Below are positions 17,935 through 25,561 of a stretch of DNA of 64,000 nucleotides, piece by piece. A model generated the notes under the pieces. The model was not told the DNA's origin. It was given only the letters and a program-made list of their open reading frames with translations, and did no database searches. This stretch comes from Thalassorhabdus alkalitolerans. GTDB taxonomy: Bacteria > Bacillota > Bacilli > Bacillales > Marinococcaceae. Location: the NCBI RefSeq assembly GCF_042656585.1, contig NZ_JBHSPG010000023.1, one strand, 5' to 3'. The translations under genes and the position numbers were made by a program. Numbering within the stretch: position 1 is the stretch's first letter; the number at the start of each line of letters is the position of its first letter.

Positions 17935-19110
17935 ATGAAGGACGTTTATTTACTAGAAGGAGCGCGGACTCCCTTTGGGTCATTTGGGGGAAGCTTGAAA
18001 GATACAGGACCTCTCACGTTAGGGGTCACGGCTGCCAAAGAAGCTGTTAGACGAAGCGGAGTGACAGCAGAAGAGGTGGACATTTCCGTAATCGGAAACG
18101 TCATTCCCTCTGAAAAGAATGCCGCTTATCTGAGCCGCCATATTGCTCTCCACACGGGAGTTCCCATTACTTCACCAGCTTTAACCGTCAATCGTTTATG
18201 CGGATCCGGCCTCCAATCAGTCATTTCTGTGGCCCAGTCATTAACCCTTGATGAAGGTCGCGTAGGGCTTGCCGGCGGAACGGAAAACATGAGCATGTCA
18301 CCGTATGCTCTTCGAAAAAGCCGTTTTGGCACGGGTCTGAAAAGTCCCCAGATGGACGATATGCTCTGGGAAACATTAACCGATGAGTACTGTGGGTGCG
18401 GCATGGGGATTACGGCCGAGAATCTGGCAAAGAAATACGAGATTACTAGAAATGAGCAGGATGAATACGCTCACCTTAGTCACCAGCGGGCAGCAAAAGC
18501 GGTTGAGGGAGTGTTTACTCAAGAAATTACTCCAGTAGAGCTGAAAAGTAAAAAAGGAACAAAAATGATTGAGCTGGATGAACACATTAGAAAAGACCTC
18601 ACCCTGGATAATCTAGGAGGGTTAAAGCCTGCATTTCAGGCAGAAGGAACGGTAACAGCAGGTAACGCCAGCGGAATAAATGACGGAGCTGCGGCTGTTA
18701 TCTTAGCAGGAGAAGATTACGTAAACCAGAGGCAGGAAAAGCCGTTGGCCAGGATTGTTTCCTGGTCTGTAGCAGGTGTTGAGCCCGACATTATGGGGAT
18801 CGGTCCTGTGCCTGCCATCAGGAAAGCACTGGAAAGAGCTTCTCTTTCTATTGAAGACATGGATCTCGTTGAAGTGAATGAAGCCTTTGCATCTCAATAT
18901 GTAGCGGTAGAAAAAGAACTCGGATTAAACCGTGAGAAAACAAATGTAAACGGCGGCGCTATCGCCCTGGGTCACCCTGTGGGAGCCAGCGGAACGAGAG
19001 TGCTGTACTCCCTGGCCCTTGAGCTTAGAAACAGGAAAGCAAAATACGGAGTCGCTTCCCTTTGCATCGGAGGCGGACAAGGAATCGCAGTGATTCTTGA
19101 AAGCTTGTAA
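17935..19110 (+). CDS. Acetyl-CoA C-acetyltransferase (thiolase)
   Basis: This 391-residue thiolase cleaves acetoacetyl-CoA, or longer 3-ketoacyl-CoA, with CoA. The active-site residues are all present: Cys89 in NRLCGSGLQS, His347 in GHPVGASG and Cys377 in SLCIGGGQG. The length matches AtoB/ThlA-type biosynthetic or short-chain thiolases. An AGGAGAGGG site precedes the ATG. With the dehydrogenase and crotonase it completes a crotonyl-CoA to acetyl-CoA route. Confidence 0.95.
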   Translation: MKDVYLLEGARTPFGSFGGSLKDTGPLTLGVTAAKEAVRRSGVTAEEVDISVIGNVIPSEKNAAYLSRHIALHTGVPITSPALTVNRLCGSGLQSVISVAQSLTLDEGRVGLAGGTENMSMSPYALRKSRFGTGLKSPQMDDMLWETLTDEYCGCGMGITAENLAKKYEITRNEQDEYAHLSHQRAAKAVEGVFTQEITPVELKSKKGTKMIELDEHIRKDLTLDNLGGLKPAFQAEGTVTAGNASGINDGAAAVILAGEDYVNQRQEKPLARIVSWSVAGVEPDIMGIGPVPAIRKALERASLSIEDMDLVEVNEAFASQYVAVEKELGLNREKTNVNGGAIALGHPVGASGTRVLYSLALELRNRKAKYGVASLCIGGGQGIAVILESL

Positions 19111-19224
19111 GGCTTGATGACGGTCATCACTGGGGCCAAAGGAACAATTGCTAAGGTAAGCTGATTAACGAGTCAGCGATCACAGGCAGAACAACTAGAA
19201 GAAAAACTGAGTGGAGGGATTGAA

Positions 19225-20532
19225 ATGAATTTTAAAGCAGATTACGAGATGAAGAAACGAACAGCTGAAGAGGCAGTACAAATGATACAGCCTCAAACAG
19301 GAATCGTCGTTCCGGTGATGGCCGGGGAACCGCCGGCACTCCTTGAAGCCTTGCCTTCTCATGAAGGACTGAAAGGCAACAGCCTCTATCGCATGCTTCC
19401 AAGCTACCCTGTGTTGGATATCGAGGAGGACAGGTTAAAGCAGGTATCCTTGTTTCTAAGCGGGATGGACCGTCCTGGTTATCATGAGGGGAAAGTTGAT
19501 CTGCTCCCTAATCATTTTTCCGATATCCCGGATTTAGTCAGGGAAGCAACCGAGGAAAGAGTCATTATGGCGGCAGTATCTCCTATGGATGAGGACGGCT
19601 ACTTTTCTCTCGGAGTAAGCCCTGCGTATACCGCTCCCCTCGTTGAGGATGCTAAGCAAATTATTCTTGAGGTAAATGAGAGAATGCCGAGAACCTATGG
19701 TATCAAGAACCAGATCCATATCAGCCAGGTAACGGCTCTCATAGAAAACACCAAAGAGCTCCCGGAGGCTCCGAACCCTCCTTTAAGTGACAAAGACCAG
19801 CAGATCGGAAAATATATCGCTGATATCATTAATGACGGAGATACCCTGCAAATCGGGTTTGGTGCGATGCCAAACGCCGTCATGGACTTTTTGAAAGATC
19901 ATAAGGATCTGGGGGTTTATACAGAAATGCTTCCAGACAAAATAGTGGACCTTTATGAATCAGGAGCTGTCACGAATGTAAACAAGCCATTATACAAGGG
20001 GAAGACGACCATGACCTTTGCGTTTGGTTCCAAGCGCCTGTACGACTTCATGCATGAAAATGAAGACCTTTATTTTATCCCTTGTGACCAGACAAACGAT
20101 GTCCGTACCATCTCAAAGTTTACTAATCTTGTTTCGATCAACACGACCGTGGAAGTAGATTTCTTAGGGCAATGTAACTCTGAAACAGTCAAAGGAAAAT
20201 ACTATTCTTCATCCGGGGGACAGGCTGACTTTGCTAAAGGTGTCCGCTTAACCGAGAACGGCCGGGGAATTATCTGCTTATATTCCACTGCCAAGAATGA
20301 CACAATCTCTAAGATCGTTCCTGCCTTAGCTACAGGAGCAGTGACCACCACCTCCAAAAACGACGTAGATACCATTGTAACTGAGTACGGTGTCGCACAG
20401 TTAAAAGGGAAGACAGTTCGAGAAAGAACGAGAGCCTTAATTGATATTGCTCACCCGAAATTCAGAGAAGAGCTGGAACTTCAAGCGGCAGAAATGGGCC
20501 TTCTTCCGAAGAACACTCTTGTATCTAACTAA
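19225..20532 (+). CDS. Acetyl-CoA hydrolase/transferase-family CoA-transferase
   Basis: This 435-residue protein belongs to the family that includes 4-hydroxybutyrate CoA-transferase, butyryl-CoA:acetate CoA-transferase and acetyl-CoA hydrolase. The catalytic Glu234 lies in VYTEMLPD and the Gly-rich SSSGGQADF loop is present. It probably moves CoA from acetyl-CoA to the incoming acid, activating the substrate without ATP. That gives the operon a second activation route besides the ligase at 11730. A GGAGGG site precedes the ATG. A terminator follows. Confidence 0.88.
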   Translation: MNFKADYEMKKRTAEEAVQMIQPQTGIVVPVMAGEPPALLEALPSHEGLKGNSLYRMLPSYPVLDIEEDRLKQVSLFLSGMDRPGYHEGKVDLLPNHFSDIPDLVREATEERVIMAAVSPMDEDGYFSLGVSPAYTAPLVEDAKQIILEVNERMPRTYGIKNQIHISQVTALIENTKELPEAPNPPLSDKDQQIGKYIADIINDGDTLQIGFGAMPNAVMDFLKDHKDLGVYTEMLPDKIVDLYESGAVTNVNKPLYKGKTTMTFAFGSKRLYDFMHENEDLYFIPCDQTNDVRTISKFTNLVSINTTVEVDFLGQCNSETVKGKYYSSSGGQADFAKGVRLTENGRGIICLYSTAKNDTISKIVPALATGAVTTTSKNDVDTIVTEYGVAQLKGKTVRERTRALIDIAHPKFREELELQAAEMGLLPKNTLVSN

Positions 20533-20545
20533 AAAGGTGTAGTAG

Positions 20546-20588
20546 AAAAAGCAAAGTGGCGGGTAAACCGCTTCTTTGCTTTTTTTCT
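20546..20588 (+). terminator. Intrinsic terminator after the CoA-transferase
   Basis: AAAAAGCAAAG (20546-20556) pairs with CTTTGCTTTTT (20574-20584), and the T-run continues downstream. Confidence 0.88.
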
Positions 20589-20929
20589 TTATATTGAACT
20601 ACTGCAAGGAAAAAGAGGTATGATGTCTGGGAAGGTAGATCAAGAAATGGAAAATGAAAAGGTAATCCTAAAAAATGTCGAATGCTCTTTTGTATGTAGT
20701 ACCAGGAATATTGGTCAATTTATAAACAAAATAAGGATAAAATAATAGAAATTCGTCTCCTTCTCTCTAGTTTATTGGGAAAAACATGGCAGAAAGTGAC
20801 TAGATTAAAATTAGGTCTTTTATTCGATAAAGACATTCAGTATAGTGAAAACATGACTAAATTTGTCATTTTTACTGGTTTTTTCTGCCAGTAGGCTCAA
20901 TTTACTAGTTTATTTTAAAGGGGGACGTA
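20589..20929. other. Intergenic stretch before the CWB2 amidase
   Basis: About 340 bp, AT-rich. A 41-codon frame at 20620-20745 follows an AAAAAGAGG and cannot be excluded as a small peptide, but the product matches nothing I recognise. No clear promoter pair was assigned. Confidence 0.4.
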
Positions 20930-22876
20930 ATGATTTATAAGAGGTTACAAGCTATTCTTATCTTTTCTGTAGCTCTCTTATTCATTTTCAGCTTTTCTTC
21001 TCAAGCCGCTGAAGCTGCTGAGAGAATCTCTGGTGATAATCGAATAGAGACAGCTATAGAAATTTCACAGTACGGTTGGAATTCAAGTGATCACGTGGTC
21101 CTCGCACGAGCGGACCACCCGGCAGACGCTCTTGCATCAGCAAGTCTTTTGTCTGTTACAGAGGCTCCGATTCTATTAACAGATAGCAGCAGTATAGATC
21201 TGCAGGTAATTAATGAAATACATAGGCTCGGTGCAAGTCATGTATACATACTCGGTGGTCCTCATGCGATAAGCTCTGATGTGGAAGGCGCTCTTACTTA
21301 TGAGGGGCTGCAAGTGACAAGAGTAGAAGGAGATAACCGGTACCAAACAGCAGAGCAAGTAAACCGGGAAGCGGGATACATAAATGAAAGTACAGCGATC
21401 CTTGTGAGCGGAGAAGTTGCTGCAGATGCCTTGAGTGCTTCTGGCATGGCTGCCAATGAAGGCTATCCCATTTACTTAAGTGGACCAAACTCCATGCCGG
21501 TCAGTCTGCCATCTTCCGTATCCAATGTTATTATCTTTGGTGGTCCCAGCGCCATTAGTGAGTCAGTAGAACAGCAGCTGATGAATGAAGGCAGACAGGT
21601 GGAGCGCATTCAGGGAGACAACCGCTTTCAAACAAGTATCGCTGCTGCCGAGCGTGCAAGGCTGGCAGGGAACCATAACATTATTGTCCGGGGTACGTCG
21701 GTACGAAGTGATACAGAGGATTATCCGGATGCCGTCGCATCAGCAGGGTTAGCAAATAGGTTAAATGCTTCAGTCATCCTCACCCATCATGATTCCCCGA
21801 GAAATGAAACACTTCACTACATTCAGAATAGTGGGAATCAAAACTTAGTACTTGGCGGTCCTGCCGCGGTGAGTGATTCTGCCGTGGAGGCATTGTCTGA
21901 AACCTCGCCGTCTGCACCTGAAGAAGTTACGCAGACAGGGATCATCACAGGGGTGCAAAGCAGCCTTAATGTCCGCAGTCAGCCGAATGGTTCTTCGAGC
22001 ATCATAGGTAGCTTATCAAACGGAGCAGAAATTAATATTTATGAAGAAGACGGAAATTGGGCGAAAATCGACTTTGGTGGAGATGTGGGCTATGTGAGCA
22101 TGACCTATGTGTCGATCAGTGAACCCACGTATGAAGCAACGGGAACGGTGAGCGGGGTTCAAAACAGTTTAAATGTCCGCAGCCAGCCGAGCGGTTCTTC
22201 AAGCATCATAGGCGGCCTGTCAAATGGCACTTCCCTTGATATTTACGAAATCAACGGCAATTGGGCAAAAATAGATTATGACGGTGGCATTGGGTACGTG
22301 AGCATGACGTATGTATCCTTAGACACTTCTTCAGAGGTGCTTCATGGTCAAACAATTGCTATTGATCCAGGTCATGGAGGCAGGGATCCGGGAGCGGAAG
22401 CAAACGGCCTTCAGGAGAAAGAAATTGCTCTTGATGTGGGTCTTCGAGTCCAAGAGAAACTGGAAAGTGCCGGGGCGAATGTCATTATGACAAGAACCAC
22501 AGATGTATACGTGTCCTTACAAGACCGGGCGACGATTGCAAACAATGCAGATGCAAGTTCATTTGTAAGTATCCATACAAATGCCTTTAATTCGGAAACT
22601 CAAGGAACAGAAACCTATCATTATCCAGGAAGTTCCGATGGTGAAAGGCTTGCTGAAGCCATTCAAGAAGAAATGCTGGCAGCCCTTGAGACGAATGACA
22701 GGGGTGTCCAGGACGCTAACTTCTCTGTTCTTCGCAACACGACAATGCCAGCAGCGCTCGCTGAACTTGCTTTTACCGATCATCCTGATGATGCAGAAAA
22801 GCTACGCTCCGATACATATCGTGACCGGGCAGCGGATGCTATTGTTAGAGGGTTAGAACGCTTTTATAGTGAGTGA
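20930..22876 (+). CDS. Secreted N-acetylmuramoyl-L-alanine amidase with CWB2 and SH3 repeats
   Basis: This is a 648-residue exported wall hydrolase. A signal peptide (about 1-30) is followed by three cell-wall-binding-2 repeats (about 33-325, each with a GDNR-type motif), then two bacterial SH3 domains (about 335-400 and 405-465, each with SLNVRSQP). Last comes a zinc amidase_3 domain (about 474-646). The domain shows PGHGG, EKE, SIHTN and LAELAF, the zinc and catalytic positions of AmiC/CwlB-type enzymes. It would cleave the amide between muramic acid and the stem peptide. The next gene shares the CWB2 block but has a different catalytic domain, so the pair arose by domain swapping. Confidence 0.92.
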   Translation: MIYKRLQAILIFSVALLFIFSFSSQAAEAAERISGDNRIETAIEISQYGWNSSDHVVLARADHPADALASASLLSVTEAPILLTDSSSIDLQVINEIHRLGASHVYILGGPHAISSDVEGALTYEGLQVTRVEGDNRYQTAEQVNREAGYINESTAILVSGEVAADALSASGMAANEGYPIYLSGPNSMPVSLPSSVSNVIIFGGPSAISESVEQQLMNEGRQVERIQGDNRFQTSIAAAERARLAGNHNIIVRGTSVRSDTEDYPDAVASAGLANRLNASVILTHHDSPRNETLHYIQNSGNQNLVLGGPAAVSDSAVEALSETSPSAPEEVTQTGIITGVQSSLNVRSQPNGSSSIIGSLSNGAEINIYEEDGNWAKIDFGGDVGYVSMTYVSISEPTYEATGTVSGVQNSLNVRSQPSGSSSIIGGLSNGTSLDIYEINGNWAKIDYDGGIGYVSMTYVSLDTSSEVLHGQTIAIDPGHGGRDPGAEANGLQEKEIALDVGLRVQEKLESAGANVIMTRTTDVYVSLQDRATIANNADASSFVSIHTNAFNSETQGTETYHYPGSSDGERLAEAIQEEMLAALETNDRGVQDANFSVLRNTTMPAALAELAFTDHPDDAEKLRSDTYRDRAADAIVRGLERFYSE

Positions 22877-22885
22877 GAATAAGAG

Positions 22886-22923
22886 AAAGGGATAGGGTGA
22901 ACGATCACCTTATCCCTTTTTTT
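22886..22923 (+). terminator. Intrinsic terminator after the amidase gene
   Basis: A 15-bp stem (22886-22900 with 22905-22919, one G-T pair) with an ACGA loop is followed by a T-run. Confidence 0.93.
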
Positions 22924-23124
22924 ATATGCAAAGGACATAATTTCCTCTATTGCTTGTTTCCTTGCTAACAAAAATTTTTGTTAAATACAAGTCTAAAATG
23001 TGGTTTGAACTTCACGTAGGATGGGTAAGGAAATATCCTTTTTTGTCTTTTTATACATAATTGGGTCGAAATTAATGATTTGATGGTAAATGATCGTTCG
23101 TTTTACCAGGAGAAGGAGAGAATC

Positions 23125-24507
23125 ATGAAAGGTTTTAAGTTTGGTACATTCATAGTTTTACTCTTCGGTCTGCTTGCTTTTTCACTGCCTCCGGCAGACG
23201 CCAAAGCAGTGGATCGAATTCATGGAGATAACCGTATTGAAACGGCCATAGAAATTTCCAAATACGGGTGGAATTCCAGCGGCCATGTGGTCCTGGCTCG
23301 TGCTGATCATCCTGTGGATGCGTTGGCTTCAGCAAGTCTTGTAGCCAAGACAGGAGCCCCTATTCTTCTTACAAACAGTGAATCTTTGGGAGATGGGATT
23401 CTTGAAGAACTAGAGCGGTTAGGAACACACACAGTGTACATATTAGGAGGAGAGCAGGCGATTCAGCCGGAAGTGGAAAATACTTTAACAGCTGAAGGCC
23501 TGGCCGTGACCCGTGTCGCTGGAGATAATCGTTACAGCACAGCGGAAGCTGTTAATGAAGAAGCTGGATACAGCGGCAAAAGCACGGCCATTCTTGTGAG
23601 CGGTGAAGTAGCAGCTGACGCGTTAAGCGCCTCCGGAATGGCTGCCAATCAGGAAAGACCAATTTATTTAACTAGACCGGACTCATTATCGGTGAACCTT
23701 CCAGATTCAGTCAATGAGGTCATTATCTTTGGCGGTCCAAGTGCAGTAAGTGAAGCAGTGGAATCAGAGTTGAAAAATGATGGGAAGGAAGTTCGTAGAA
23801 TTCAAGGTGATAATCGCTTTGCTACGAGTGTGGAAGCGGCAAATGCAGCTAATTTACAGGGAACCCATAATATTATTGTCCGGGGAACGTCGGTAAACAG
23901 CAGCAAGGAAGATTACCCGGATGCCGTTGCAGCTGCAGGATTGGCGAACCAGTTGAATGCCCCGGTAGTCTTGTCTCACCACGATTCGCCCCGTTCTTCT
24001 ACACTAGATTATGTGAGTGAATCTGACAAACAGCCTATTATTTTAGGCGGACCAGCAGCAGTTAGTGATGAAGCAGCACAATCATTTACTGACGAAGGTA
24101 TTTACAAAGGAACCAGCGAAAATACTCACAGTGAATTTATTGACGATGTCATTGCAACAGGGGAGAAGTACATGGGAGCGGAATATGAGTTTGGCGCATC
24201 ACCGCACCGCACAGATCGATTTGACTGTTCGTCTTTCACTCAGCGAGTGTTTGCTGAAAATGGTGTAGACATCCCGAGAGTATCAAGGAATCAAATCAAT
24301 GCAGGTGAAGAAGTATCGACCAATGATCTTCAAAAAGGGGACTTGGTGTTTTTTGATACAGGCGGTGATGGGGTCATTAACCACGTTGCCATCTATATAG
24401 ATGAAGATAAACTCTTTCATGCCACGGTTACGTTAGGTGTAGATTATACTGGCTTTACTCCTTATTGGCAGGATGCACTTGTGGGGGCAACGAGAGTCAC
24501 TCAGTAA
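23125..24507 (+). CDS. Secreted NlpC/P60 peptidase with CWB2 repeats
   Basis: This 460-residue protein starts at ATG 23125 after AGAAGGAGAG; an earlier in-frame ATG at 23080 would add 15 residues before the signal peptide and has no site. It has a signal peptide (about 1-29), three cell-wall-binding-2 repeats (to about residue 330), and a C-terminal NlpC/P60 domain. Catalytic Cys368 is in FDCSSF, His420 in INHVAIY and a third polar residue, His432, follows. The enzyme should cut within the peptidoglycan stem peptide (gamma-D-Glu-type endopeptidase). The CWB2 part is closely similar to the amidase gene upstream, including the VSGEVAADALSASGMAAN block. Confidence 0.92.
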   Translation: MKGFKFGTFIVLLFGLLAFSLPPADAKAVDRIHGDNRIETAIEISKYGWNSSGHVVLARADHPVDALASASLVAKTGAPILLTNSESLGDGILEELERLGTHTVYILGGEQAIQPEVENTLTAEGLAVTRVAGDNRYSTAEAVNEEAGYSGKSTAILVSGEVAADALSASGMAANQERPIYLTRPDSLSVNLPDSVNEVIIFGGPSAVSEAVESELKNDGKEVRRIQGDNRFATSVEAANAANLQGTHNIIVRGTSVNSSKEDYPDAVAAAGLANQLNAPVVLSHHDSPRSSTLDYVSESDKQPIILGGPAAVSDEAAQSFTDEGIYKGTSENTHSEFIDDVIATGEKYMGAEYEFGASPHRTDRFDCSSFTQRVFAENGVDIPRVSRNQINAGEEVSTNDLQKGDLVFFDTGGDGVINHVAIYIDEDKLFHATVTLGVDYTGFTPYWQDALVGATRVTQ

Positions 24508-24526
24508 TCAGGAAAGTATTTGCAGG

Positions 24527-24564
24527 AAGCTGTCAGGCATTAGGTGCCAGGCAGCTTTTTTTAT
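24527..24564 (+). terminator. Intrinsic terminator after the NlpC/P60 gene
   Basis: AAGCTGTCAGGCA pairs imperfectly with TGCCAGGCAGCTT and is followed by a T-run. The right arm contains GGTGCCAGGCAGC, one base off the GGTGCC palindrome that forms arrays elsewhere in the window. Confidence 0.75.
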
Positions 24565-24722
24565 TGAATGCCCGCTATTACGGCAATATAGAAGGGTGTA
24601 ATTACAAAGCGGGGTGAGATGAAATCCAACAAAGGAAAACAGACTTTTTTCTCGAGCCCTTTTATCTCAGAAATAGAAATAATGGTACAATTTAATCAGT
24701 TTTAGAAAAGAAGGGGTAAACA

Positions 24723-25544
24723 ATGAATAATAAAAAGCTGTGTCATTTACCGGTCATATTTGTTATAGCTTTGTTAACGTTATCTTTTATTCTCATCCTC
24801 CTGATTGATGTATGGAATCTATTTGGCGTAAGGGACATTGTGATTGAATATCGTGACTTCCCGTATTTTTGGTTTCACTGGTTTTTGGTTCCAGTAGAAG
24901 TGCTTCAGTGGCCCATGCTTGGACTATGTATTCTCACCTATGCATTCATTGCCGGAATAGCATATAGGAACGGAGAGAAAGAAATCCTTTCTTTTTGGCT
25001 TTTGCTTGGTGCGGGAATTATTCTGATGCTGATGGAAGATGCGGGGGATGTACGGCATATTATCCGTAATGATATTGAAGAAATAACCGGGGAAAGCAGC
25101 TATGGCTACTTAGGAACAATATTTGAGTTAAGTTATTTTGCCTTAGTGGCTCTTATCCCATTGTATGCCATAATTAGGTACCGAAAGGTCTATTGGCCTG
25201 GCAAAGCAACAAAAGGGTATTTTCTGCTCGGCTTTGCCTGTTATGGGCTGGCTGTCTTTTCCTCCTGGGCAGGAAGCGCTTTCCGATCAGTGACGGAGTT
25301 TAATGACCTGTATACCTTTGCAGGACAATTCATCGTCCGTCCTCTTTTTCATTTAAATGAAGGAGCCAGAGAGCTTTATGAACAAACCAATGCGGAGTTC
25401 GCAGAGAGAGGAAATCATTTAGTAGAGTTTTGGTTTATGGACCGAGTGTATGAAGAGTCATTGGAGCTCTTGGGAGCTGGTGCTTTACTAGCTGCCGGCC
25501 TGTCTTTTCTATTTTACTTGAACAACAAGAAAGACCGTCTCTAA
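24723..25544 (+). CDS. Integral membrane protein, unknown function
   Basis: This is a 273-residue protein with about six hydrophobic segments (near residues 10-31, 57-82, 88-106, 133-152, 165-187 and 250-268). A long polar stretch between the last two (about 190-248) is rich in acidic and aromatic residues. A polar loop after segment three carries MEDAGDVRHIIRND. I do not recognise the family. It converges on the CotH-family gene, with which it shares a terminator, so the two are not co-transcribed. An AAGAAGGGG site precedes the ATG. Confidence 0.75.
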   Translation: MNNKKLCHLPVIFVIALLTLSFILILLIDVWNLFGVRDIVIEYRDFPYFWFHWFLVPVEVLQWPMLGLCILTYAFIAGIAYRNGEKEILSFWLLLGAGIILMLMEDAGDVRHIIRNDIEEITGESSYGYLGTIFELSYFALVALIPLYAIIRYRKVYWPGKATKGYFLLGFACYGLAVFSSWAGSAFRSVTEFNDLYTFAGQFIVRPLFHLNEGARELYEQTNAEFAERGNHLVEFWFMDRVYEESLELLGAGALLAAGLSFLFYLNNKKDRL

Positions 25545-25555
25545 GAGACGGTCTT
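25531..25555. terminator. Shared hairpin between convergent genes
   Basis: AAGACCGTCTC and GAGACGGTCTT form a perfect 11-bp stem around TAA. The loop is the stop codon of the upstream gene. A long T-tract is missing, so termination strength is uncertain. Confidence 0.7.
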
Positions 25556-25561
25556 GTCATG

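Noticed and set aside
20620..20745. 41-codon frame before the CWB2 amidase
   Set aside because: The ribosome site is fair but the peptide has no recognisable features; left as a note only.
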